A stretch of DNA of 64,000 nt from Prevotella heparinolytica (GTDB lineage: Bacteria > Bacteroidota > Bacteroidia > Bacteroidales > Bacteroidaceae), in NCBI RefSeq assembly GCF_004342845.1, contig NZ_SLXB01000001.1:310001-374000 (forward strand), in the 5' to 3' direction. Position 1 is the stretch's first letter. Each line of letters starts with the position of its first letter. The notes beneath the pieces are model-generated. The model was not told the DNA's origin and ran no database searches. It worked only from the letters and a program-made list of their open reading frames with translations. Shown here piece by piece: positions 53,648-62,799 of the stretch. Both the position numbers and the translations under genes were made by a program.

Positions 53648-55096
53648 TCAACACATAATGGCTTTCAGTTCCTCTTTATCGTCAAAATGATGTTTCACAC
53701 CTTTTATTTCCTGATAATTTTCATGTCCTTTTCCGGCAACGAGAATCACGTCTCCCGGTTGTGCAAGCATGCAGGCGGTTTTAATGGCTTCCCGACGGTC
53801 TACGATGCAGATTGTCTTCTGCAAGTCGTCTTTGTCGAGTCCGGCCAGCATATCGTTGATGATGTCTTGTGGCTCTTCGAAGCGCGGATTGTCGGAGGTG
53901 ATGATGACGCGGTCGCTCAGGCGTGCCGATTCTTTTGCCATGATGGGACGCTTACCCTTGTCGCGGTTGCCGCCCGCACCACATACAGTGATGACCTTGC
54001 CTCTTCCTTCCAGCACTCCGTGGATGGCATTCAGCACATTGACTAATGCATCCGGAGTGTGAGCATAGTCCACGATGGCAGTAAATCCTTTGGGCGAACG
54101 GACGGCATCGAAACGTCCGGCCACAGGGCGAAGGGTGCTGAGTGCTACCAAAACATCTTCCTCTTTCTTTCCCAGCAATACCGCTGCGCCAAATACGGCC
54201 AGCAGATTGCTTGCGTTGAACTTTCCGATGAAATGCACGGCCAGTTCGTGATTGTTGAAGTCGAGCAACATCCCTTCAAAGTGCGATTCCAAAACCTTTC
54301 CTTTGAAGTCGCTGAGGCTGCGCAGGGAGTAGGTGTAAACCTTTGAACGTGTGTTCTGGGTCATTACCAGTCCGTTTTTATCGTCGATATTGGTCAGGCT
54401 GAAAGCACTTTTAGGCATATCATCAAAGAATTCTTTTTTGGCTTTGAGGTAGTTTTCTACCGTCTTATGATAGTCCAGATGGTCTCGGGTCAGGTTGGTG
54501 AAGATACCTCCGGCAAACTTCAAACCACTGATTCGCTTCTGTGCAATGGAGTGAGAACTTACTTCCATGAAAGCATATTTGCATCCGGAGTCGGCCATTT
54601 CACCCAGCAGGCGGTTCAGTGTGATGGGGTCGGGGGTGGTGTGCTCGGTTGGCACGGGACGGTCGTCTATGTAGTTGCATACGGTAGAGATCAGCCCCAC
54701 TTTATAGCCGAAGTAGCGGAACGTATTGTATAGTAAAGTGGCAATGGTTGTCTTCCCGTTGGTTCCGGTCACTCCTACAAGTTCCATTTTCGAAGTGGGG
54801 TCGCCATAGAAAACGGTAGCCACTTTCCCCACAGCATCTTCGCTATCTTTTACCTGAACATAGGTGATGTCGGTTTCCGGTTCTTCCGGCAGTTCTTCGC
54901 ATAGCACTGCCACAGCACCTTTCCCGATGGCGGCCGGGATATAAGCATGTCCGTCGGTTTGCGTACCGCGCATAGCCATGAACAGATGTCCGGCTTCTAT
55001 CAAACGGGAGTCAATGTTTATTCCCGTAATTTCTACATCCGTACTTCCGATTATCCGAACCGGCTGTATCGTTTTCAACAAATCACTTAATTTCAT
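53648..55096 (-). CDS. murE: UDP-MurNAc-L-Ala-D-Glu--meso-diaminopimelate ligase
   Basis: Cytoplasmic ligase (482 aa) adding the third stem residue. ATP site [18 protein letters not shown] (about 113-130), and the DNPR motif in [13 protein letters not shown], which specifies meso-diaminopimelate, not lysine. In many bacteria murF follows here; in this window mraY follows directly. Confidence 0.95.
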   Translation of the reverse strand: MKLSDLLKTIQPVRIIGSTDVEITGINIDSRLIEAGHLFMAMRGTQTDGHAYIPAAIGKGAVAVLCEELPEEPETDITYVQVKDSEDAVGKVATVFYGDPTSKMELVGVTGTNGKTTIATLLYNTFRYFGYKVGLISTVCNYIDDRPVPTEHTTPDPITLNRLLGEMADSGCKYAFMEVSSHSIAQKRISGLKFAGGIFTNLTRDHLDYHKTVENYLKAKKEFFDDMPKSAFSLTNIDDKNGLVMTQNTRSKVYTYSLRSLSDFKGKVLESHFEGMLLDFNNHELAVHFIGKFNASNLLAVFGAAVLLGKKEEDVLVALSTLRPVAGRFDAVRSPKGFTAIVDYAHTPDALVNVLNAIHGVLEGRGKVITVCGAGGNRDKGKRPIMAKESARLSDRVIITSDNPRFEEPQDIINDMLAGLDKDDLQKTICIVDRREAIKTACMLAQPGDVILVAGKGHENYQEIKGVKHHFDDKEELKAIMC

Positions 55097-55184
55097 AAGT
55101 CTGTTCTCTTATTTGTTTTTGTATCAAGTGTACTTACCTTCTTATATATAGTATATACTAATCTTATCATTCTCTTTTCAGATG

Positions 55185-57353
55185 TCAGTGCAGCGTCAAA
55201 GAGACGGTCTGTCCTTTCACTGTCCGGGTACCACCGGCTATCGACTGATTTTTCACTTGTCCCACACCGCTCAGCCTTACTTTCAGACCTTTGCTTTCCA
55301 GCAAGTAGACGGCATCTTTGGCTCCCATGCCGATGACACTGGGCACGGCGGTGGGCGAAGAAGAATGCGTCTGGTCTTGTAAGATAACGGCCGTCGGGGC
55401 TGCTTGGGCATGTCCCCAAACTTCTTTCTTTTTCTGTTCGGAGAACTCTTTCCGGACAGGAACTTTCAACTTGTTCAGTACCAGAAACGTTTCGTTCATC
55501 TCTCCCGCTTTCACGGAAGGAATTACGTTGGTGGTGCTGTCTATGGCACTGCGTATGTCGAAGCGCAGGTCTTTGGCATATACTCTTTCTGCTATTTTAC
55601 CAAATACGCTACCTGCCATCAATCCGCCTGAGGCGGGAAGCCCCGGCTTTTGTATGGACACGATGCAGCTGTATTTGGGTGCTTCGGAGGGGAAATAACC
55701 ACAGAAACTTACCAGATAGTTCACGCGGCCGGATTTATATCCGGCTGCTCCTTGTGAAATCTGTGCCGTACCCGTTTTTCCAGCTACCGAGAATTGCTTG
55801 CTCCCTGCCGGTTTAGCCAATCCCTCGGCTACCACTCTGCGGAGTATTTCGCGGATTTGTGTCAGCGTGCGGTCCGAGCAGATTTTCGGATTGATAATTT
55901 CGGTGGGATATTCTTTCACCACTTCGGAGCCTTTCATGGCGGCTTTTACGAATTTGGGGCGCACCATCACGCCGTTGTTGGCTATGGCATTGTAGAATGT
56001 CAGGATATTCATGGGCGGCACCTGCGTCTCATAGCCGATGCTCATCCATGGCAAGGTGGTTTTGGCAAAATAGCGTTCTTTTGGTCCCTTGATGTTGGGC
56101 TTTCCCTCACCCGGTATTTGTAGGTGGAGCGGTTGGTCGATGCTTATCCGCTTCAGTCCGTCCACATATTTCTGCGGGTTGTCTTTGTAATACTTGTCTA
56201 TGAGGTAGGAGACACCGATATTGGAAGACACTTCCAGAATACGCGTCACGTTTATCTTTCCGTAGCCGCCACGGTGCCAGTTATGGTCTTTCATGTTGCT
56301 GCCATACATTCTCATGACACCATTACCCGTATCTACTTCTGTGTCCGGCGTAATCTTGCCGTCTTCCAATGCCACCATGATGGAGGCTGTCTTGAAAGTA
56401 GAACCCGGTTCCATCATGTCACTGATGGCGTTGCTGTTCATCTCGTAATAGTTGCCGTCGCTTGCCTTCATCATGTTGACGATGGCTTTCACCTCTCCGG
56501 TGGCTACTTCCATCAATACAGCCACACCCACGGTGGCGTCAAGTTCCTTCAGCTTGTCTACCAATGCCTTCTCACAGATATCCTGCATGCCCACGTCGAT
56601 GGTAGAGATAATGTCGCAGCCGTCTACGGGCGGAACATCCACGATATTCAGGAATTTGTTCATCACCTTCTGCCGATGGGTGATTCCGTCGTGTCCTTTA
56701 AGTAAGGTGTCAAAAGCCAGTTCGAGGCCATTGCGTGCTCCCATTGCCGTGTCGGCATACAAGCGTCCCAGCGTTTGGGCGGCCAAAGAGCCGAAAGGCT
56801 TCTTGCGCTGGTTGTATATCTGTTCGTGGAAGCCTCCCTTGTATTTGGTCATCTTGAATACCGGCAGCCGTTTAGCTTCTTTGTATTGAATGTAAGAGAT
56901 GCGCCTGTTGCGGTTGGGCAGAATATTGTAGTTGCGGCTTTTCATTTCCCGTCCTTTGCGCAGGTGGCTTTTAAAGGTGGCTGTGCTGATGTCGGGGAAT
57001 ATCTGATGAAGGCCAATGCAGATGGAGTCGAGGTTGGCTTTCCAGATGGAGTCTTTGCGGTGCTGGTCTTTTCTGCGTCGTTCTTCATCTCTTTCGCCGG
57101 ACATGAAGTCCATGAAGATTTTATATTCGGGCAATGAACTTGCCATGAGTTTGCCATCTGCTGAGAGTATGTTCCCACGGTTGGGCTTCACTGCTACATT
57201 CTCTTTCACAAACCTATCGGCCACATCGTGCCAGTACTGCTTCTCGACAAACATGATTATGCCGCCTTTTACGATAACAGCTATCCCTATCAATCCCAGT
57301 ACAAGGAGTACGAGGGAGTAACGGTTCATTATGTTGCTTTTGTTTACGGCCAA
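55185..57353 (-). CDS. ftsI: Septal class B penicillin-binding protein with C-terminal PASTA domain
   Basis: Transpeptidase (722 aa) for septal peptidoglycan. One N-terminal helix (about 11-34), dimerisation domain, then catalytic motifs Ser318-Thr-Phe-Lys321, Ser376-Ser-Asn378 and Lys526-Thr-Gly528. A PASTA repeat (about 665-720, VPSVIGMGAKDAVYLLESKG) closes the protein, a SpoVD/PBP2x-like feature typical of Bacteroidetes FtsI. Start at 57353 (MAVNKSN) or at the in-frame ATG at 57329 (MNRYS). Likely partner of FtsW. Confidence 0.95.
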   Translation of the reverse strand: MAVNKSNIMNRYSLVLLVLGLIGIAVIVKGGIIMFVEKQYWHDVADRFVKENVAVKPNRGNILSADGKLMASSLPEYKIFMDFMSGERDEERRRKDQHRKDSIWKANLDSICIGLHQIFPDISTATFKSHLRKGREMKSRNYNILPNRNRRISYIQYKEAKRLPVFKMTKYKGGFHEQIYNQRKKPFGSLAAQTLGRLYADTAMGARNGLELAFDTLLKGHDGITHRQKVMNKFLNIVDVPPVDGCDIISTIDVGMQDICEKALVDKLKELDATVGVAVLMEVATGEVKAIVNMMKASDGNYYEMNSNAISDMMEPGSTFKTASIMVALEDGKITPDTEVDTGNGVMRMYGSNMKDHNWHRGGYGKINVTRILEVSSNIGVSYLIDKYYKDNPQKYVDGLKRISIDQPLHLQIPGEGKPNIKGPKERYFAKTTLPWMSIGYETQVPPMNILTFYNAIANNGVMVRPKFVKAAMKGSEVVKEYPTEIINPKICSDRTLTQIREILRRVVAEGLAKPAGSKQFSVAGKTGTAQISQGAAGYKSGRVNYLVSFCGYFPSEAPKYSCIVSIQKPGLPASGGLMAGSVFGKIAERVYAKDLRFDIRSAIDSTTNVIPSVKAGEMNETFLVLNKLKVPVRKEFSEQKKKEVWGHAQAAPTAVILQDQTHSSSPTAVPSVIGMGAKDAVYLLESKGLKVRLSGVGQVKNQSIAGGTRTVKGQTVSLTLH

Positions 57354-57415
57354 AATCTGATTTTGTTTAAGGGGTTACTAATCTTTTATATCAGGAAATG
57401 CGTTCGCAGATTATC

Positions 57416-57763
57416 TTAAGGTTCTTTCTTTATGAGATACGGCGGGTTGGTAGAGGTCTGCAAGTCGCTCTCCTTGGTGGCAATGTACTCTTCGATGCGC
57501 GATTGCCGGCTTCGCTCCATCAGTTCCGAGCTGCGTGTCAGGGCATCATACTTGATGTCTGTCAATTCCTTTTTGAGGTTGTCTATCTCGATGAGTTGCT
57601 GCTGGCATTCGTAGCGGTTGTTGATGTAGATAATGATAAGCACGGTGACGAGAAACAGCAATCCTGCCTGCCGGCGGAAAAAGTCCGTGGCGAGAATATC
57701 TCCTCCGATGATGCTTGTCAGCGAAGGGCCTTTTTTCGTTTTCTCTGTTTTTTCTTGTTTCAT
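57416..57763 (-). CDS. ftsL: FtsL-like bitopic division protein
   Basis: A 115-aa protein with a basic cytoplasmic start, one membrane helix (QAGLLFLVTVLIIIYI, about 33-48) and a periplasmic coiled coil (about 52-95, QQQLIEIDNLKKELTDIKYDALTRSSELME). Topology, size and position between rsmH and ftsI identify it; primary sequence of FtsL is poorly conserved. One nt separates it from the rsmH stop. Confidence 0.85.
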   Translation of the reverse strand: MKQEKTEKTKKGPSLTSIIGGDILATDFFRRQAGLLFLVTVLIIIYINNRYECQQQLIEIDNLKKELTDIKYDALTRSSELMERSRQSRIEEYIATKESDLQTSTNPPYLIKKEP

Positions 57764-57764
57764 A

Positions 57765-58682
57765 TCATTGTTTTATTTTCTCTGCAATTCGCAGCTTGGC
57801 GCTTCGTGAGCGTGGATTGCGTTCTATTTCGTCGTTGTCGGGGGTAATCACTTTGTTGTTCACCGGGCGGAACGGAGTCTGCACATTCCCGAAGAAATCT
57901 TTCTCTGCTTTGCCTTCCACGTTGCCGGCCTTCATTATGTTCTTTACCATGCGGTCTTCCAAAGAATGGTAGGTGATTACCACCAGCCTGCCTCCGGGCT
58001 TTAGTGCTTCTGTGGCGGCATATAGCATCTCTTTCAGTGCTTCCATCTCTTGGTTGACTTCGATGCGCAGGGCCTGGAATACTTTTGCCAGTTCCTTTTT
58101 CTCGCGTTCGCGTCCGAAGAAGGGTTTGATGATGTTTAGAAAATCGCCGATGGTAGTGATTCTTGCGGTGGCACGTGCCTTTACGATGGCAGATGCCAGT
58201 TTCCGGCTGTTCTTCAATTCGCCGTACAGGTAGAAAATATCTGCCAATTGCTCTTCACCGTATGTGTTCACCACATCGGCGGCAGTGATTCCGGCACGCT
58301 TGTTCATCCGCATGTCCAGTGCTCCCTCAAACCGGAAAGAAAAGCCTCGTTCGCTGTCGTCGAAATGGTGGGACGAAACGCCGAGGTCGGCAAGCACGGC
58401 ATCCACGCGGTCTATGCCGTGATACCGTAGGAAGTTGTGCAGGTAGCGGAAGTTGCTGCGTACGAAGGTGAAGTGCGGGTCGTTCACGATGTTGCGTTCT
58501 GCATCCTCGTCTTGGTCGAAACTTAGTAGGCGTCCTTCGTCCTTCAGCCGGGACAAGATTTCGCGCGAATGTCCTCCTCCGCCGAAGGTGACGTCCACAT
58601 ATGTGCCGTCCGGGCGGATGTCCATTGCGTCTACGCTTTGTTTCAGCAATACGGGGATGTGATATGTTGTTTCTTCTTTCAT
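57765..58682 (-). CDS. rsmH: 16S rRNA (cytosine-1402 N4) methyltransferase
   Basis: SAM-dependent enzyme (305 aa; formerly MraW) modifying C1402 in the ribosomal P site. YVDVTFGGGGHSREIL is the SAM loop; DAVLADLGVSSHHFDDSERGFSFR and the C-terminal VVITYHSLEDRMVK are family signatures. Second gene of the dcw cluster, 42 nt after mraZ. Confidence 0.96.
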   Translation of the reverse strand: MKEETTYHIPVLLKQSVDAMDIRPDGTYVDVTFGGGGHSREILSRLKDEGRLLSFDQDEDAERNIVNDPHFTFVRSNFRYLHNFLRYHGIDRVDAVLADLGVSSHHFDDSERGFSFRFEGALDMRMNKRAGITAADVVNTYGEEQLADIFYLYGELKNSRKLASAIVKARATARITTIGDFLNIIKPFFGREREKKELAKVFQALRIEVNQEMEALKEMLYAATEALKPGGRLVVITYHSLEDRMVKNIMKAGNVEGKAEKDFFGNVQTPFRPVNNKVITPDNDEIERNPRSRSAKLRIAEKIKQ

Positions 58683-58724
58683 CTTCTGTCTTCTTTGTCG
58701 CCCCGGTATAAATCCGGTGGTTGG

Positions 58725-59213
58725 TTAATCCTTTGCTGTCGCTTCTTCCTTTTCCGGGCTGCTGTTTGAACTTCCAAGCAGTTCTTCGAGGGCTTCACTG
58801 AATGCTGTGAGCGGCATGAACGGTTTGTCGGCACGCTCTTTCGCCCAGATTTCCATGGTGTTGTCCATGCCGATGAAGCGGACGTCACTTTGAATGCCTG
58901 CCATCTGTAAGTATCGTTTCGGTATCAGGATACGTCCGTTGCTGTCGGGAATCACGACTTCGGCATCGCTCACAAACTGGCGGAAAATCATTTGTTGCCG
59001 GGCGTCCCATCTATTCAGTTTGTTTCTGAGCAGGTTTTGCGTGGCAAACCATGCGCTTTCGGGGTAGAGCACCAAGCAGTCTTGATACACGTCTTTGCGC
59101 AACACAAGTCTTTCTTCGGAAACGGCTTGGAGCTGTTTCCGAAATGCGGCGGGGATGAAAACTCTTCCTTTTGCATCCGTCTTGGCCTCTATGTTGCCTA
59201 AGAATTGCACCAT
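58725..59213 (-). CDS. mraZ: Transcriptional regulator MraZ
   Basis: A 162-aa protein with two SpoVT/AbrB-like halves (GNIEAKTDAKGRVFIPAAFRKQL and VVIPDSNGRILIPKRYLQMAGI) that in other bacteria form a ring binding direct repeats at its own promoter. It heads the dcw cluster. Two TGGGG boxes 10 bp apart lie 43-57 nt before its ATG, so autoregulation is likely. The C-terminal tail is slightly longer than usual. Confidence 0.95.
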   Translation of the reverse strand: MVQFLGNIEAKTDAKGRVFIPAAFRKQLQAVSEERLVLRKDVYQDCLVLYPESAWFATQNLLRNKLNRWDARQQMIFRQFVSDAEVVIPDSNGRILIPKRYLQMAGIQSDVRFIGMDNTMEIWAKERADKPFMPLTAFSEALEELLGSSNSSPEKEEATAKD

Positions 59214-59255
59214 TTCTTACCTTAGTATAATAAGCGACGGTAAAAATACATATTT

Positions 59256-59270
59256 CCCCACAATTCCCCA
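59256..59270 (-). promoter_or_regulatory. Candidate MraZ operator boxes
   Basis: On the minus strand TGGGGAATTG is followed directly by TGGGGAAATA (TGGGG at 59270-59266 and 59260-59256), i.e. TGGG-type boxes with 5-nt spacers as described for the E. coli mraZ promoter. A TATTTTTA -7-like box follows at 59248-59241, so bound MraZ would cover the promoter. The third box found in E. coli is not seen. Confidence 0.6.
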
Positions 59271-59534
59271 CCATGTTTTTATAAAAATCTTATGGAGAAG
59301 TTATCAACATCTTGTTGATTGTTTATTTGTTTGATAATGAACAATCTTAATTCGGTGATTTTTTTAGTGGGGAGATAAGCGATGTTTTGCAAATAATTCA
59401 TAGCTGTTTTATGAAAAATCTCACCAAATAAAATGGTTTTCCGTCTCTCCAAAGAGGGTGTATATTTTTTTATCAAATTCGTGTAATCTCCTTGTTTATA
59501 GCGAGAAAGAAAATATAGAAATGGGTCGGGTATC

Positions 59535-59611
59535 ATAAGGACATGATAAGGACATGATAAGGACATGATAAGAAGATGATAAGGAGTTGGTAGGAAGATG
59601 GTAGAGAAGGG
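59535..59611. repeat. Seven-unit 11-bp tandem array
   Basis: ATAAGGACATG three times exactly (59535, 59546, 59557), then four diverging 11-bp units ending at 59611. Eleven is not a multiple of three, so it is not a protein repeat. It lies in the 796-nt non-coding gap upstream of mraZ and after the ECF sigma gene. Nothing else in 59271-60009 is supported, apart from a short palindrome ATCAACAtctTGTTGAT at about 59302-59318. Confidence 0.75.
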
Positions 59612-60009
59612 GCGACTATGCAGGAAAAATAGTGACATATTTAGCCTTTGCCGGAACTTTTTCCCGGTTTTAAATGAAAAAGCCGTGATGTTGTGTGGCA
59701 ATGATGCGGAAATTTATTACATTTCGTATTAAACGTTCTTTGATAGTGTATTTTGCCATCATTTGGTCAAAAAACTTGCAGAACCCATCTGCCATAAAGA
59801 ATATTTCTATAACTTTATTTTCGGTGAATATTGTAAAGTGAGTTGGATAAGGTCTGATATATAAGGGCTTCTCCTTCCCCCCCCTATAATTATCAAGATG
59901 AAAAAACGGTTATGTAATTCTCTCTGCGGGCTACTGAACCACAACCTTGCCACGCACCATAGGTCTTGTGCGGAATAAGGGTTGTTCGGAACAGTTTGGT
60001 TCGTAAAGA

Positions 60010-60513
60010 CTAAACAAAATCCTTCAATTCTTGTTGTAGTTTTTGGCGGGTGAAGAAGATGCGGCTCTTCACGGTGCCTAAGGGAAGTTCCAGTTTTTCG
60101 GCGATTTCGCGATACTTGAAGCCGGCAACGTGCATGGAGAACGGGATTTTGTACTCGCGCGGCAAGGCGTTGACAATGCGGTGCATCTCTTTCAGGTCGT
60201 ATGCGCTTTCGGTACTTTCGAAAGCAGTGTCGCGCGGCAGGTTCAGGTGGTAGAGGTTGTCGGTCTGGTCGACGAACGTCTGGTCGCGCACTACTTTGCG
60301 GTAGTTGTTTATGAAGATATTGCGCATGATGGTGTATATCCATCCTTTGAAGTTGGTGTCGGGCGTGTATTTGTCTTCGTTGTCCAGGGCTTTCAGAGAG
60401 GTTTCCTGAAGCAGGTCGTTGGCTTCTTCGCGGTTGGAAGTGAGTTTATATGCAAAGCGTAACAAGTCGTCTTGAACTTTTATTAAATCTGTCTTAAAAG
60501 TGATGCTGTTCAT
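60010..60513 (-). CDS. ECF RNA polymerase sigma factor (stand-alone)
   Basis: A 167-aa sigma factor from the ATG at 60513 (MNSITFKTDLIKVQDDLLRFAY). Region 2 contains REEANDLLQETSLKALDN and FKGWIYTIMRNIFINNYRK; region 4 contains LPREYKIPFSMHVAGFKYREIA and an HTH ending LPLGTVKSRIFFTRQKLQQEL. No anti-sigma gene is adjacent, and it is not the TIGR-type PUL sigma family of the gene at 8380. Divergent from glsA. Regulon unknown. A longer frame from 60558 exists but the shorter start matches the family N-terminus. Confidence 0.92.
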   Translation of the reverse strand: MNSITFKTDLIKVQDDLLRFAYKLTSNREEANDLLQETSLKALDNEDKYTPDTNFKGWIYTIMRNIFINNYRKVVRDQTFVDQTDNLYHLNLPRDTAFESTESAYDLKEMHRIVNALPREYKIPFSMHVAGFKYREIAEKLELPLGTVKSRIFFTRQKLQQELKDFV

Positions 60514-60736
60514 AAGTGCTGTATTTTCTTTTCTTGTTTTTTTAATTCGATGTTGCAAGTTTATGAACTATCTTCCGTTTCGACCGACGGATTTCAGACA
60601 TTCTTTGGGGGATAAATTGTCAATTGATAGATTTCGGGTGTTTTTTGATAGTGTTCGGGTGCAGTTTTCTGCTGTTTTTTTTGTGATTGATTAAAAAGAT
60701 GAGTTATTTTGCGCATTCATTTCACCCAAACGAAGA

Positions 60737-61555
60737 ATGACTGACGACTCTTTATTTTTGATTGATATAGACAAGATACTCCGGGAGAAAGCTCCGGGGA
60801 AAGTCCGCTACATTCCTAAGTTCGTTGTTTCTTATCTGAAGCGCATTGTACATCAAGAGGAACTGAATGTCTTTTTGCGCGAATCGAAAGATAAAGTCGG
60901 GGTGGATTTCCTGAAATCGACTTTGGATTTCCTTGATGCGCACATCGTGGTGAAAGGGAAAGAGAACTTGCCCAAGGAGGGGCTTTATACTTTTGTCTCC
61001 AATCATCCTTTGGGTGGGCAAGATGGAGTGGCATTGGGCTATGTGTTGGGCACTTTCTACGATGGCAAGGTGAAATATATGGTCAATGACCTGCTGATGA
61101 ACCTGCGTGGACTGGCACCGCTCTGCATACCCATCAACAAGACCGGAAAGCAATCCAAAGACTTCCCGAAAATGGTGGAAGCGGGTTTCGCCTCGGACGA
61201 CCAGTTGATTATGTTCCCGGCCGGGTTGTGTTCGCGCAGGCAGAACGGTGTGATTCGTGACTTGGACTGGAAAAAGACGTTCATTGTAAAGAGTGTCGAG
61301 GCACAACGCGATGTGGTTCCTATCCATTTCGAGGGACGCAACTCCAACTTTTTTTACAACCTTGCCAACCTGTGCAAGGCTTTGGGCATCAAGTTCAATA
61401 TAGCCATGCTTTATCTGGCAGACGAGATGCTGAAAAACCGCCACAAAACTTTTACCATTACTATTGGCAAGCCCATACCGTGGCAGACGTTCGATAAGTC
61501 GAAAACGCCGGCCGCATGGGCGCAGTATGTGAAGGACATTGTATATAAATTGTAG
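60737..61555 (+). CDS. glsA: Glycine-lipid O-acyltransferase (GlsA/OlsA type)
   Basis: PlsC-like membrane acyltransferase (272 aa) expected to add the second (ester-linked) acyl chain to N-acyl-3-hydroxyacyl glycine, giving glycine lipids known in Bacteroides. The HX4D-type box appears as SNHPLGGQDGVALG, followed by PAGLCSRRQNG and DVVPIHFEG. Paired with glsB 43 nt downstream, the same order as described in B. thetaiotaomicron (from memory). A generic lysophosphatidic-acid acyltransferase is the alternative if the pairing misleads. Confidence 0.82.
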   Translation: MTDDSLFLIDIDKILREKAPGKVRYIPKFVVSYLKRIVHQEELNVFLRESKDKVGVDFLKSTLDFLDAHIVVKGKENLPKEGLYTFVSNHPLGGQDGVALGYVLGTFYDGKVKYMVNDLLMNLRGLAPLCIPINKTGKQSKDFPKMVEAGFASDDQLIMFPAGLCSRRQNGVIRDLDWKKTFIVKSVEAQRDVVPIHFEGRNSNFFYNLANLCKALGIKFNIAMLYLADEMLKNRHKTFTITIGKPIPWQTFDKSKTPAAWAQYVKDIVYKL

Positions 61556-61598
61556 AAAGACCGTTATTTTACTTAAAGAAGTACTACTGACAAAGGAT

Positions 61599-62588
61599 AT
61601 GGAAGATATTATTGCACCGGTGAGCAAGGAATTGCTGAAAGCAGAGTTGACTGAGGCTAAGCGCTTGCGCATGACGAATAGAAGCAACAACCGAATATAT
61701 ATCATTACGGCTCAAGACTCGCCAAACACGATGAGGGAAATAGGGCGTTTGCGTGAGATTGCGTTTCGTGCTGCAGGAGGGGGAACTGGGAAGTCCATGG
61801 ATATAGATGAGTATGACGTGATGGATAACCCTTACAAGCAACTGATTGTATGGAATCCGGAGGCCGAAGAAATATTGGGCGGATATCGCTATATCTTGGG
61901 CACGGATGTGCGTTTGGACGGGCATGGCGCGCCTGTGCTGGCTACTGCACATATGTTTAACTTCTCCGAAAAATTCCTGAAGGAGTATCTTCCTACCACC
62001 ATCGAGTTGGGGCGTTCGTTCGTCACGTTGGAATACCAGTCTACACGTAGCGACAGCAAGGGGCTTTTTGCTTTGGACAATTTGTGGGACGGCTTGGGCG
62101 CACTGACGGTGGTGATGCCCGATGTGAAGTACTTCTTCGGGAAGGTTACCATGTATCCCAGCTATCACCGGCAGGGGCGCGACATGATTCTTTATTTTCT
62201 CAGAAAGCATTTTGCCGATAAAGACAACCTGATTACCCCGATGAAACCGTTGGTTTTGGAGTCGGACGAGAGAGAGTTGGAGGCTTTGTTCTGTAAAGAT
62301 ACATTCAAAGAAGATTATAAAATCCTGAACAGTGAGATACGCAGGTTGGGATATAACATTCCTCCTTTAGTGAACGCTTACATGGGACTCAGTCCAACGA
62401 TGCGCATGTTCGGTACAGCCATCAACTACGGCTTCGGCGAAGTGGAGGAAACGGGCATCCTGATTGCCGTGGACGAAATCTTGGCAGAGAAGCGCATCCG
62501 TCACATCCAATCGTTCATCGAGAGCGAACCGGAAGCGTGCAGGCTGACGTCGGGCGCAAACAAAGTGGTGTATAAAAGCAGCTGTTAG
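61599..62588 (+). CDS. glsB: Glycine N-acyltransferase (GlsB/OlsB type)
   Basis: GNAT-fold enzyme (329 aa) that forms the amide bond of glycine (or ornithine/serine-glycine) lipids from acyl-ACP. Recognisable: MREIGRLREIAFRAAGGGTGKSMDIDEYD, ILGGYRYILG, TTIELGRSFVTLEYQ and the C-terminal PPLVNAYMGLSPTMRMFGTAINYGFGEVEETGILIAVDEI. Start at 61599 follows an AAAGGA site; an in-frame ATG at 61539 overlaps glsA and is rejected. Ends 211 nt from the convergent dGTPase gene. Confidence 0.85.
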   Translation: MEDIIAPVSKELLKAELTEAKRLRMTNRSNNRIYIITAQDSPNTMREIGRLREIAFRAAGGGTGKSMDIDEYDVMDNPYKQLIVWNPEAEEILGGYRYILGTDVRLDGHGAPVLATAHMFNFSEKFLKEYLPTTIELGRSFVTLEYQSTRSDSKGLFALDNLWDGLGALTVVMPDVKYFFGKVTMYPSYHRQGRDMILYFLRKHFADKDNLITPMKPLVLESDERELEALFCKDTFKEDYKILNSEIRRLGYNIPPLVNAYMGLSPTMRMFGTAINYGFGEVEETGILIAVDEILAEKRIRHIQSFIESEPEACRLTSGANKVVYKSSC

Positions 62589-62635
62589 CGGCCGGTGGCC
62601 TACGGTTGGCGGCGGGCGGTTGGGCGGTTTCGCAG

Positions 62636-62723
62636 ACGCTTGTCTCTGTCATGTCAGGCGCTTGCGTCTGTCGTCTCAAACACTTGTCTCTATCGGCTCG
62701 CACACTTGTGCCTGTCAACCATT
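62636..62723. repeat. Four-unit 22-bp tandem array
   Basis: Units at 62636, 62658, 62680 and 62702, consensus nCrCTTGTCTCTGTCnnCTCn (22 bp). A GC-rich stretch (GCGGCCGGTGGCC, 62588-62600) precedes it between the convergent glsB and dGTPase genes. Reversed, it contains GACAAGTGTTTGA, as does the repeat at 14287-14330. Confidence 0.75.
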
Positions 62724-62799
62724 TGATTTATAGGTGGCTACGTGGATGCTTCCGGCCGAAACGCGCGGCATGCCTCCTCCACTCACCCTTCACCGCAGC

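Noticed and set aside
59302..59318. DnaA-box-like TTATCAACA and palindrome before mraZ (possible origin)
   Set aside because: Only one imperfect box and no dnaA or other origin hallmarks nearby.
59279..59701. 140-codon minus-strand open frame upstream of mraZ
   Set aside because: It runs through the 11-bp iterons and the mraZ promoter region, has no family features and its repeat is out of phase with codons.
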